Part shown: in pieces, positions 9,060 to 16,489 of the stretch
Numbering within the stretch: position 1 is the stretch's first letter
Layout: each line of letters begins with the position of its first letter
Assembly (NCBI RefSeq): GCF_016804325.1
Contig: NZ_CP043627.1
Coordinates: 5,849,501 to 5,913,500 of the forward strand
DNA: 64,000 bases
Reading direction: 5' to 3'
Source of the DNA: Methylobacterium aquaticum
Lineage (GTDB): Bacteria; Pseudomonadota; Alphaproteobacteria; Rhizobiales; Beijerinckiaceae
The notes under the pieces: generated by a model
Told to the model about the DNA's origin: nothing
Database searches by the model: none
The model's input: only the letters and a program-made list of their open reading frames with translations
Made by a program: the position numbers and the translations under genes

Positions 9060-10061
9060 TCAACCACCCCGTTTCGCCACCGCCGCCTCGACCAGCGAGC
9101 GGATCGCCGCCCGCACCGGCTCCGGGGTCTCGTCGCGAGAAAACTTCGCCTCGATCTCCTCGCGGATCAGGGCGCCGTCGTCGCTGCGCGCGAGGTCGGT
9201 GGTGGTCTCGGCCTGGAGCAGGGACACGAAGGCGCTCTCGATCCGGCCGATCGCCTCGGGCGAGGCATCGGCGGCGACCTGGCGGCCGGTGAGGTCGAAC
9301 ACGTCGACGGTGTGGGGCAGGCGCTCCTCGGCGAGCGAGAGGTCGCCCGACAGCACGAAGACGGCCGGGACGTGGGCGATCAGGTCGACCGAGCCGCGGG
9401 TGATGTTGCCGGGATTGACCCACAGCGTGTCGCCGATCCGCACGGGTGCGTGGCGCTTGTGGACGTGGCCGTTCAGCGCCAGCGCACAGCCCTGGATCGC
9501 CTCCGGCGGCACCGCCCCGGGATAGCCCGCCCCGAAGGCGAGGTCGTGGTGGGTGAGCCAGACGACATGGTCGGCCTCCGGAAACAGCCCGTGCGCCGCC
9601 GTTGGAATCGCCTGCCCGAACGGCGTGGCGCCGAGCCCGATCAGGCGCCCGTCCAGCCGGTAATGCGCCGCCGGGCCCGATTCGGGCACCGCATCGAGGA
9701 CGTCGCTCACCGCCAGCATCGCCAAGCTGTCGCCGTCCGACAGGCGGGTATGGCGGATGTCGTGGTTGCCGACATTGGCGAGCGGCCGGTGCCGAAACCC
9801 CTTGAGGATGCGGATCAGGCGCGACTTCAGGCTCTCGTCCGGCTCCACCGGCCGCTCGAACAGGTCGCCGAGGAGCACGGGCGCGAGGTCGCGGTCGTTG
9901 GCGAGCGCGACGCAATGCTCGAGCTTGGCGAGGATCGGCGCCGGCCAGTCCGGGTCCTTGCGCCGGCCGGGGCGGCGCGACGAGACATGCGGATCGCCGA
10001 TGATCAGGAGTCCGGCGCAACGCACCGGCGCGGCGTCGAGCCGCTCGCGGCCGAGGATCAT
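9060..10061 (-). CDS. Mre11/SbcD-type metallophosphoesterase, paired with a permuted Rad50-like ATPase
   Basis: A 333-residue calcineurin-like phosphoesterase. All metal-binding motifs of the Mre11/SbcD class are present: GDPH at residues 22-25, GDLFE at 65-69, GNHD at 98-101, THHD at 170-173 and NGHVHKRH at 197-204, so a two-metal nuclease site should form. The C-terminal part from about residue 235 lacks recognised motifs and may be the region that contacts the ATPase, as in Mre11. Its ATG overlaps the stop of the Rad50-like gene by four bases, so the two are translationally coupled. It probably processes DNA ends together with that ATPase. It is shorter than E. coli SbcD (about 400 residues) and may represent a separate subfamily. 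Confidence 0.88.
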   Translation of the reverse strand: MILGRERLDAAPVRCAGLLIIGDPHVSSRRPGRRKDPDWPAPILAKLEHCVALANDRDLAPVLLGDLFERPVEPDESLKSRLIRILKGFRHRPLANVGNHDIRHTRLSDGDSLAMLAVSDVLDAVPESGPAAHYRLDGRLIGLGATPFGQAIPTAAHGLFPEADHVVWLTHHDLAFGAGYPGAVPPEAIQGCALALNGHVHKRHAPVRIGDTLWVNPGNITRGSVDLIAHVPAVFVLSGDLSLAEERLPHTVDVFDLTGRQVAADASPEAIGRIESAFVSLLQAETTTDLARSDDGALIREEIEAKFSRDETPEPVRAAIRSLVEAAVAKRGG

Positions 10062-12019
10062 GCCACCTCTCCCGGGGTCGCGTGGCGGTGGCCGGTGAGG
10101 AGGGAGGCGGGCGCGGCCGGCGTGCCGCAGGCAGGGCAGCGCCCGCCGGTCGAGGCCAGCACCTCCGCCATCTCGGCCTCCGCCGCCGCGAGGCCGTCAT
10201 GGGCCGCCCGTTCCCGCGCCTCCGCCTCGGCGAGGCGCCGCCGGATCTCGGCGAGGCGCCGTCCCGTCACCGCGGCCTCGGGCCGAAGCACCGGCGCAGG
10301 GAGCGCCGGCAGGTCGCGCAGGGCGTCGTCCCGCGCCCGTGCCGCCGCGAGACCGGTCGTCAGGCGGCGCAGGCGCGTGGCATGGGTGGCGGCCTGCGCC
10401 GTGTCCCGCGGGACCGGTGCGTCCGGCGGCAGGCCGGACAAGGCGGCAACCCTCCCCCGCGCCGAGGCGAGACCGGCGGCGGCGACCAGCACCCGACGGC
10501 CCAGGGCCTCACGGTTGCGCGCCTCGGCGAGACGACGGCCGAGATCGGCCCCGATCTCCGGCCCCGGCAGGTCCGCCAAGGCGCGGGCGCGGGCGGCGGC
10601 GCCGGTCGCGAGGCGGGAGGCGCGGGCGAGCCGCTCGGCCAGGGCGACGCGGTCGCGCAGGGTCGCGGCGTCCCCGGCGAGCCGGCCGGCCTCTTCGTGC
10701 AGGCCGCGCAGCGTCGCCGCCAGGGCATCGAGCCCGTCGAGTGCGGACAGGCTCTCGCGCAGGCGGGCGATCTCGCGCTCGCCCTCGCGGATCGTGCGCT
10801 GGTCCTCGGTGACGCGCTCGCGCTGGAGCGCCTGCATGTCGCGGATCAGCCCGGCCTCGCGGCCGATCGACAGCACCGCCGAGCGTCGGGCCGGCTTCTC
10901 GCCGAGGAGAAAGACCGGAAATTTCTGGTGCGCGACGTGGACGTCCAGTTCCTCGACCCGGGTGATGCCGAACAGCCGCTCGACCCACGCCGGCACGTCG
11001 CGCCCGCCGGTCTCGAAGGTGGTGCCGTTCTCCTGCACCAGCGTCCCGTCGGCCTCGTGCAGCGACCACAGGTTGACCGGCGTGCGCTTCGGCTGACGGA
11101 CGTAGCGGAGTACCCGCCCCCCGGCGACGCCGATCTCGACCCGCGCCGCGGCGGCGCCGGCCCGCACCAGGCTGTCGCGCACCTCGCCGTAGAATACCGC
11201 GCGCAGGGCGCGGATGACCGTCGACTTGCCGTGATTGTTCGGCCCGACCAGCGCGTTGACCCCGGGCGCGAGCGGCAGGGTCGCGTCGGCGAAGCCCTGG
11301 ACGTCGATGAGGCGGATGAAGCGGAAGCCCGGCCTGTCGGGGGACCACTCGGCGGCGCAGGCCGCCACAGGTCCCTCGATCGCGACCCCGGTCTCGGGCC
11401 GGCCGGCGATCCGGCTGACGGTGAGGCCGGCATCGAACCCGGCCACGTCGTGGTGGGAGATCGCCAGGCACTGCACCCCGAGCCGGGCGGCGCCGTCGTC
11501 GAGCACCCGGTAGAAGGCCGGGACGCGGTCCGGCGCGATCCAGCAATCGGCCTCGTCGAGGGCGAGGAAGCGGCCGACGCCGGCCTTGACCACCGCGATC
11601 AGGCGCAAAGCCATGCCGACCACGTTGGTCATCGCGCCGCCATTGTCCTCCAGCACGTCCTCGCGCCCGCCATCCGGGCGCTCGACCCCGATATCCAGCG
11701 CCGGCAGGCCGCGCTCGGTGGTGAGGTCGAGCCGCACCGGCTTCTCGCCGGGCAGCACCTCCTGGACGAGGGCGGTGAGCAGGGTCTCGAAGGTCGCGAC
11801 GCTGCGCCGGTTGGCGTCCTGCTGCAACTCGCGCAGGTAGGTATCGACCGCGTCGCGCTGCGCGAGCCGGCCCTTGGCGGCGGCCACCGCCCTGGTCCTC
11901 GCCTCGAGCGTCTTGCGGTCGCCGTCGCGGGTCGCCTCGAGGCGGGCGAGCAAGCGGTCGGCGCGGGTCAGCGCGTCCTGGATCTCGGCGGGATTCACGG
12001 GCGTCTCAGCGGCCCGCAT
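10058..12019 (-). CDS. Rad50/SbcC-type ATPase with circularly permuted domain order
   Basis: A 653-residue SMC-like ATPase whose parts appear in the order C-lobe, N-lobe, coiled coil, zinc hook. Numbering from the ATG at 12019: a short coiled coil (about 10-78), a signature-like segment EDNGGAMTNVVG (124-135), Walker B FLALDEAD (151-158), H-loop ISHHD (187-191), then Walker A GPNNHGKST (259-267), a Q-loop region HQKFPVFLLGE near 364-374, a long Ala/Arg/Glu-rich coiled coil (about 390-622) and a terminal CPACG zinc-hook motif (628-632). Ordinary Rad50 and SbcC run Walker A, coil, hook, coil, Walker B. A GTG at 11998, seven bases after the upstream stop, is an alternative start. It overlaps the nuclease gene by four bases. 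The motifs are seen directly; the permutation is my reading of their order. Confidence 0.85.
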   Translation of the reverse strand: MRAAETPVNPAEIQDALTRADRLLARLEATRDGDRKTLEARTRAVAAAKGRLAQRDAVDTYLRELQQDANRRSVATFETLLTALVQEVLPGEKPVRLDLTTERGLPALDIGVERPDGGREDVLEDNGGAMTNVVGMALRLIAVVKAGVGRFLALDEADCWIAPDRVPAFYRVLDDGAARLGVQCLAISHHDVAGFDAGLTVSRIAGRPETGVAIEGPVAACAAEWSPDRPGFRFIRLIDVQGFADATLPLAPGVNALVGPNNHGKSTVIRALRAVFYGEVRDSLVRAGAAAARVEIGVAGGRVLRYVRQPKRTPVNLWSLHEADGTLVQENGTTFETGGRDVPAWVERLFGITRVEELDVHVAHQKFPVFLLGEKPARRSAVLSIGREAGLIRDMQALQRERVTEDQRTIREGEREIARLRESLSALDGLDALAATLRGLHEEAGRLAGDAATLRDRVALAERLARASRLATGAAARARALADLPGPEIGADLGRRLAEARNREALGRRVLVAAAGLASARGRVAALSGLPPDAPVPRDTAQAATHATRLRRLTTGLAAARARDDALRDLPALPAPVLRPEAAVTGRRLAEIRRRLAEAEARERAAHDGLAAAEAEMAEVLASTGGRCPACGTPAAPASLLTGHRHATPGEVA

Positions 12020-12332
12020 CGAGGGTGTCGAGGCGGTCCTGGACCGCGCGCAGGGATTGCGCGAAGGCCTCAACCCGGCGGGCATTCTCGGCCCGCGCCT
12101 CCTCGATCATCCGGCGGATCTCGGCCTCGTCGTCGGTGCCCAGCTCCTCCCGGGCCTGGGCCCGGGCGGCGGCGAGTTCCGCGGTCAGGCGCTCGACGTC
12201 GCTCTCGGCCCGGATCCGGTCGGCGCGCAGTCGCTCATAGGCCGGCTGCAACGCCTCGAGACGGCGCAGGGCCTCGAGATCGGGGCTCGAGTCCCGCGGA
12301 CCCGCGTCCTGCCCTTTGCGGCTGCGCTCCAT
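12006..12332 (-). CDS. Small coiled-coil protein, first gene of the Rad50/Mre11-like operon
   Basis: A 108-residue, strongly charged protein with heptads from about residue 20 to 105 and no cysteine. The ATG at 12332 is preferred over one at 12350 because GGGGAG lies five bases upstream of it. The 3' end overlaps the most upstream start of the permuted ATPase by 14 bases. In a permuted Rad50 the returning arm of the coiled coil would be missing its hook-distal part; this protein has the length and composition to supply it, but that is speculation. It has no recognised domain. Confidence 0.7.
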   Translation of the reverse strand: MERSRKGQDAGPRDSSPDLEALRRLEALQPAYERLRADRIRAESDVERLTAELAAARAQAREELGTDDEAEIRRMIEEARAENARRVEAFAQSLRAVQDRLDTLDAGR

Positions 12333-12447
12333 CTGTCTCCCCGTTATCACCGGATTCAGGTGGCATCCGGACCGGGCTTTGGCAACGCACGGGCGGTCGA
12401 GAAATCTTCGTCGATCCCTGTTGACGACCTGTGCAAATCAGCCCAGT

Positions 12448-12462
12448 GTTCCTTAAATGTTC
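12448..12462 (+). promoter_or_regulatory. LexA-type operator (GTTC-N7-GTTC) in a divergent promoter region
   Basis: GTTC at 12448-12451 and GTTC at 12459-12462 are separated by exactly seven bases (cttaaat), the alphaproteobacterial LexA consensus. A possible -35 (TTGACG, 12421-12426) lies upstream, so the box would overlap the -10 region of a plus-strand promoter for the gene at 12523. It is also 116 bases upstream of the minus-strand repair operon. Eight fixed bases occur by chance about once or twice per 64 kb, so the argument rests on position beside a repair operon. Confidence 0.5.
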
Positions 12463-12522
12463 CATGCGGCGGGCCGATCCGGGAGGCGGCGCGGCGTCGC
12501 AGCGGAACCCTGGGAGACCCGC

Positions 12523-12930
12523 ATGGACACCACCCTTCTGGACGACGCGGCCGTGTCCGCCCCGCTGTTCGAGAACCGGGACTGGCGCCTCCACGCGGAC
12601 GGCCTCGAGCATCGGCAGACCGGCTACTTCATCGACCGCGGCACCCTGAACGCCCGGCGGCCGGACGGGTACTGGGAATGGCCGCTCCACCTCTCGGAGA
12701 AGAGCTGGTGCGGCGTGCGCAGCTTCCGCGAGGCGTTCACCGCCGCCCTCGACATGTTCGGCATCGCGCCGGACCGCAAGCTCACCCTTTCCTTCGCGCT
12801 GGGCTTCGGCACCCGGGTCGGCGGCGCGGCGCCGGACGCCTTCGTGCCGCTCGCCGATCTCGTGCGCGTCCGGGCGCCTGCACGGCGCTCGCGGTTCGCG
12901 CCCCGTCCCTTGGTGGCGGCGAGCGCCTGA
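12523..12930 (+). CDS. Hypothetical protein, divergent from the repair operon
   Basis: A 135-residue soluble protein I do not recognise. It has an aromatic-rich centre (GYWEWPLHLSEKSWCGVRSF, about residues 45-64) followed by a helix EAFTAALDMFGIAP, and an Arg/Ala-rich tail. The ATG at 12523 is chosen because GGGAGAC precedes it and the in-frame upstream part is low-complexity. A LexA-type box lies about 60 bases upstream, so it may be induced by DNA damage. It is not obviously a toxin, cell-division inhibitor or nuclease from its sequence. Confidence 0.65.
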   Translation: MDTTLLDDAAVSAPLFENRDWRLHADGLEHRQTGYFIDRGTLNARRPDGYWEWPLHLSEKSWCGVRSFREAFTAALDMFGIAPDRKLTLSFALGFGTRVGGAAPDAFVPLADLVRVRAPARRSRFAPRPLVAASA

Positions 12931-13003
12931 CGAACGACTCTCCCCTGGCGCCGGGAAATGCTCTAGACCCCGCCCCGACGGCATGTGGCGGGAGTGGGTT
13001 GTC

Positions 13004-13297
13004 GTGAGCGGGCACCGCAGCGTGGAGATCATCGTTCGGGGCCGGGTCCAGGGCGTCGGCTACCGGGCCTGGACCAAGGGCGTGGCGGAGGCGCGCGGCC
13101 TGTCGGGCACCGTGCGCAACCGGCACGACGGCAGCGTGGAGGCCCACCTCGCCGGGCCGGCGGACGCCGTCGCCGCGGTGATCGAGGCCTGCCGCCAGGG
13201 CCCGCCCGGGGCGCGGGTGGAGGAGCTGACGGTCGGCGAGCGGGAGGCGGCGAGCCCGTCCGTCACGCGCGGCGTGCAGATCCTGCCGACCGCCTGA
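13004..13297 (+). CDS. acyP: Acylphosphatase
   Basis: A 97-residue acylphosphatase, a small cytoplasmic enzyme that hydrolyses acyl-phosphates. The active-site loop GRVQGVGYRAW (near residues 12-22), with its catalytic arginine, and the GTVRNRHDGSVEAHLAG segment with the conserved asparagine are intact. The length is typical. I place the start at the GTG at 13004, which has GGAG upstream; an in-frame ATG at 12983 would add seven residues. It is followed 11 bases later by a DUF599 gene, with which it may be co-transcribed. Confidence 0.92.
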   Translation: MSGHRSVEIIVRGRVQGVGYRAWTKGVAEARGLSGTVRNRHDGSVEAHLAGPADAVAAVIEACRQGPPGARVEELTVGEREAASPSVTRGVQILPTA

Positions 13298-13308
13298 CGG
13301 AGCCCGGC

Positions 13309-14013
13309 ATGCATCCGGATCTCGGGAGCAGCTTCTCGCTCCTCGACCTGACGGCCCTCGTCTGCTTCCTCTCGGCGTGGTGGGGCTATTCCTACGCGGT
13401 CGAGCACCTGTCGGGCGGCAAGCGCAGCCTCAACGGCATGATGAACCGCTATCGGCACGCCTGGGCCGACCAACAGATCGTGCGCGAGAACCGGGTGGTC
13501 GACACCACCATCAACGCCTCGCTCCAGAACGGCACCGCCTTCTTCGCCTCGACGGCGCTGATCGCCTTGGGAAGCGCGCTCACCCTGTCGCGCTCCGCCG
13601 ACGACGCCCTGACGCTGTTCTCCACCCTGCCCTTCGGCGCGCCGATGACCCGGGCGGTGTGGGAGATCAAGGTGGCGGGCCTCGCCCTGATCTTCGTCTA
13701 CGCCTTCTTCAAGTTCGCCTGGGCCTACCGTCTGTTCAATTACGGCGCCATCCTGATCGGCGCGGTGCCGCCCCGCGAGGGCGACCCGGTCCGGATCGAG
13801 CGGGCGGCGCGGCGGGCGGCGGCGATGAACGTGGTGGCGGGCGGCCATTTCAACCGCGGCCAGCGTGCGTTCTTCTTCGCGCTGGCCTATCTCGGGTGGT
13901 TCGTCAGCGCTTACGTGCTGTTCGCCACCACCGCGATGGTGCTCACCGTGATGTGGCAGCGCCAATTCGCCTCCGATGCCCGCCGGGCCCTGCAGGATTA
14001 CGATGATCCCTGA
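13309..14013 (+). CDS. DUF599 family integral membrane protein
   Basis: A 234-residue protein with about four hydrophobic helices (near residues 10-27, 70-90, 110-135 and 185-220). The pattern MNRYRHAWADQ near residues 44-54, followed by the NASLQNGTAFFASTALIALG helix, is that of the DUF599 family, whose role is unknown. It lies between acylphosphatase and a DUF3253 gene and overlaps the latter by 11 bases, so the three genes are probably one transcript. I see no catalytic motif. Confidence 0.8.
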   Translation: MHPDLGSSFSLLDLTALVCFLSAWWGYSYAVEHLSGGKRSLNGMMNRYRHAWADQQIVRENRVVDTTINASLQNGTAFFASTALIALGSALTLSRSADDALTLFSTLPFGAPMTRAVWEIKVAGLALIFVYAFFKFAWAYRLFNYGAILIGAVPPREGDPVRIERAARRAAAMNVVAGGHFNRGQRAFFFALAYLGWFVSAYVLFATTAMVLTVMWQRQFASDARRALQDYDDP

Positions 14014-14302
14014 CGATTACGAGATCGAACTCACCCTGGTGCGCCTCGTCACCGATCGCGGGGCCGACAAGACCGTCTGCCCCTCCGAGGTCGCCCGGGC
14101 GCTCGGCGGCCCCCACCCGGACGGCTGGGGCCCGCTGATGCAGCCGGTCCGGCGCCAGGCGGTGCGGCTGATGAAGCAGGGCCGCATCGCGATCCTGCGC
14201 AAGGGCAAGGTGGTGGCCGACCCGGACGATTTTCGCGGGGTCTACCGGTTGTCGTTGCCGCGTGACGCGGATCAAGGCCCCGGAAACACCGACTCCGTAT
14301 AA
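14003..14302 (+). CDS. DUF3253 family winged-helix-like protein
   Basis: A 99-residue protein starting MIPDDYEIELTLVRLVTDRG and containing CPSEVARALGG and VRRQAVRLMKQGRIAILRKG, the conserved pattern of DUF3253, a small family with a winged-helix-like shape. Its cellular role is unknown. The ATG at 14003 overlaps the end of the DUF599 gene by 11 bases. The 3' end overlaps the convergent YdcF-like gene by 31 bases. Confidence 0.8.
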   Translation: MIPDDYEIELTLVRLVTDRGADKTVCPSEVARALGGPHPDGWGPLMQPVRRQAVRLMKQGRIAILRKGKVVADPDDFRGVYRLSLPRDADQGPGNTDSV

Positions 14303-15060
14303 CCCGAGGCCCGGTAGGCCACGAGGCCGACCCATTCGCGCACCGCGACGTCAAGCTCGAACAGGCCGTCCCCGGCCGTCGCGTGAAGCCCGCCGGCACC
14401 CGGACCGGTGCGGTAATCGACCGGGTAGGCCGTGACCGTGAAGCCGGCGCGCCGGAAGCAGCCCATCGCCCGCGGCATGTGCCAGGCCGAGGTGACGAGG
14501 AGCCAGCGCTCGCCCGCTTTCGGCTTGACCAGTTCGGCGCTGAAGGTCGCGTTCTCGTGGGTGTTGCGGGAGCGCTCGTCGTAGGTGATCCGCTCGGGCG
14601 CGACGCCGAGGGAGGCGGCGTGACGGCGAAGAACCGCCGATTCCGACACCGCGCCGTCGCCGGTGAGCCGGCCGGAGCCGCCGGCGAAGACCAGCGTGGC
14701 CTCAGGATAGCGGCGGGCGAGGTCGCCGAGCGCGATCATGCGCTCGCCGGCATCGTTGACGACGAGCTGGCCGCGGGCCGTCGACAGCCCGGTCTCGACC
14801 GCGCCGCCGAGCACCACGATGCCGGTCACCGGCATGCCGTCGTCGCGAAACGCCGAAAAACGGTTCTCGAGCGGGCCGAAGACCAGGGAGGCCAGCGGCG
14901 AGACGCCGCCGACGAGCAGGGTGAGGCCGGCGACGACGGCGAGCCCGAGGCCGAGGCGCCGCCAGCGCAGGCTGAGTCCCGCCCCGGCGAGAACCAGGAG
15001 CAGGAGCAGGTTCGACGGTGCCGTGAGGAACCACAGCACCTTCGAGAGTACGAAGAACAC
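14272..15060 (-). CDS. YdcF/ElyC family (DUF218) membrane protein
   Basis: A 262-residue protein with two N-terminal hydrophobic helices (about residues 5-28 and 33-58), then a DUF218 domain. Family motifs visible are GIVVLGGAVE (80-89), LVFAGGSGR (123-131), SRNTHENA (164-171) and LLVTSAWHMPRAM (187-199). E. coli ElyC with this fold is involved in envelope biogenesis; the biochemical activity of the family is unsettled. It starts with GTG. The 3' end overlaps DUF3253 on the other strand. It precedes no obvious operon partner; the RraA-like gene lies 25 bases upstream on the same strand. Confidence 0.85.
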   Translation of the reverse strand: MFFVLSKVLWFLTAPSNLLLLLVLAGAGLSLRWRRLGLGLAVVAGLTLLVGGVSPLASLVFGPLENRFSAFRDDGMPVTGIVVLGGAVETGLSTARGQLVVNDAGERMIALGDLARRYPEATLVFAGGSGRLTGDGAVSESAVLRRHAASLGVAPERITYDERSRNTHENATFSAELVKPKAGERWLLVTSAWHMPRAMGCFRRAGFTVTAYPVDYRTGPGAGGLHATAGDGLFELDVAVREWVGLVAYRASGYTESVFPGP

Positions 15061-15085
15061 CGGGATCGTCCCGGCCGGGCGGTGA

Positions 15086-15790
15086 TCAGCCCTTGTTCGT
15101 CTCCGCCTCGTAGCGGGCGCGGGTCTCGGCGTTCGGCGGGTAGAGGCCCGGCAGGGGGAGGCCCTTGTCGACCTCGCGCATGATCCAGAGCTCCAGGCGC
15201 TCCTGCTCGACGGCGGCGAGCGCCACCTCCTCGGCGAGCGCCGCCGGGATCAGCACCGCGCCGTCGCCATCCGCCACCACGATGTCGTCGGGATAGACCG
15301 CGACGCCGCCGCAGCCGATCGGCTCGCCCCAGCCGACGAAGGTGAGGCCCGACACCGAGGCCGGCGCCGCGACGCCCGAGCACCAGACCGGCAGGCCGGT
15401 GCCGTCCACCCCCTCGCCGTCGCGCACGACGCCGTCGGTGATCAGCGCCGCGACGCCGCGCTTCTTCATCCGGGCGCACAGGATGTCGCCGAAGATGCCG
15501 GCATCCTGCACCCCCATCGCGTCGACCACCGCGATGCAGCCCTCGGGCATCGCCTCGATCGCCGCGCGGGTCGAGGTCGGGCTCGACCAGGATTCGGGCG
15601 TCGCCAGGTCCTCGCGGGCCGGCACGAAGCGCAGGGTGAAGGCCGGGCCGACGATCCGCTGGCCGGCGGCGAAGCGCGGCATCGGCCCGCGCATCCAGCA
15701 GCGGCGGATGCCCTTCTTCAGGAGCACCGTGGTGAGGGTGGCGGTGGTGACGGCCTGCAGGGCGTCGAGGAGCGTCTTGTCGAGCGGCAT
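15086..15790 (-). CDS. RraA-like family protein (aldolase/decarboxylase fold)
   Basis: A 234-residue member of the RraA / HMG aldolase family. Motifs include GRIVGPAFTLRF-like RIVGPAFTLRF (44-54), the TDGVVRDGEGV loop (about 112-122) with the conserved Arg-Asp, and the C-terminal PDDIVVADGDGAVLIP (about 166-181). Such proteins are either class II aldolases of 4-hydroxy-4-methyl-2-oxoglutarate type or RraA regulators that inhibit RNase E; homology alone does not separate them. The ATG at 15790 is chosen because the upstream in-frame part is Arg/Pro-rich and unlike the family. The gene lies between a GST and a YdcF-like gene on the same strand. Confidence 0.82.
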   Translation of the reverse strand: MPLDKTLLDALQAVTTATLTTVLLKKGIRRCWMRGPMPRFAAGQRIVGPAFTLRFVPAREDLATPESWSSPTSTRAAIEAMPEGCIAVVDAMGVQDAGIFGDILCARMKKRGVAALITDGVVRDGEGVDGTGLPVWCSGVAAPASVSGLTFVGWGEPIGCGGVAVYPDDIVVADGDGAVLIPAALAEEVALAAVEQERLELWIMREVDKGLPLPGLYPPNAETRARYEAETNKG

Positions 15791-15871
15791 CGGGCCTTCG
15801 GGGCGTGGGGACAGGGACGGGTCGAGACGTAGCCGATCCGGGAGGCGCCGGCCACGTCGTGGGCGCATGGC

Positions 15872-16489
15872 TCAGCTCAGGGGCGGCAGCGCCACGTCCG
15901 CCGCGGGCCTGGCCCGGATGCGCTCGTACCACGCCCGCAGGGCCGGCCGCTCGATGCGCGGCACGTCGAGGTGGAGCCAGCGATGGGCGGCGGCGCCGAG
16001 CGCGATGTCGGCGGCGGTGAAATGGTCGCCGACCGCGTAGGCGCGGCCCATCAGGTGCCCGTCGAGGATCGCCGCGCATTCCTCCGAGGCCGCCACCGAG
16101 CGATCGATGGTCGCCTGGTCGCGCTGGTCGGCCGGGGTGCGTACGGTCTGCCAGAACGCGTCCCGGGTCGCGGGCGTGAAGCGGGAGGCCTGCCAGTCGA
16201 GCCACTGGTCGACGAGCGCCGCGGCCTGGGGATGCTCCGGCCACAGCCCGCCGAGACCGTGGCCGCGGGCGAGGTAGCGCAGGATCGCGTTCGATTCCCA
16301 GAGGACGAAGCCGTCCTCCTCCAGGACCGGCACGAGGCTGTTGGGGTTGAGGGCGACGTAATCCGGATCCCGCACCCGACCGAAGGCACCGCCGGCCTCG
16401 ACCCGCTCGCAAGGGAGGCCCAGTTCCTCGAGGCCCCACACCGCCTTCTGCACGTTGACGGAACTCAGCCGTCCCCAGAGCCTGCGCAT
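15872..16489 (-). CDS. Glutathione S-transferase
   Basis: A 205-residue cytosolic glutathione S-transferase. The N-terminal thioredoxin-like domain has SSVNVQKAVWGLEELGLPCE, where the Ser/Asn pair is the glutathione-activating region, then PNSLVPVLEEDG with the cis-proline and WESNAILRYL, the ES pair that binds the glutathione gamma-glutamyl group. The C-terminal helical domain follows from about residue 85. The substrate is unknown. The first 25 bases overlap the 3' end of epmB. Confidence 0.93.
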   Translation of the reverse strand: MRRLWGRLSSVNVQKAVWGLEELGLPCERVEAGGAFGRVRDPDYVALNPNSLVPVLEEDGFVLWESNAILRYLARGHGLGGLWPEHPQAAALVDQWLDWQASRFTPATRDAFWQTVRTPADQRDQATIDRSVAASEECAAILDGHLMGRAYAVGDHFTAADIALGAAAHRWLHLDVPRIERPALRAWYERIRARPAADVALPPLS

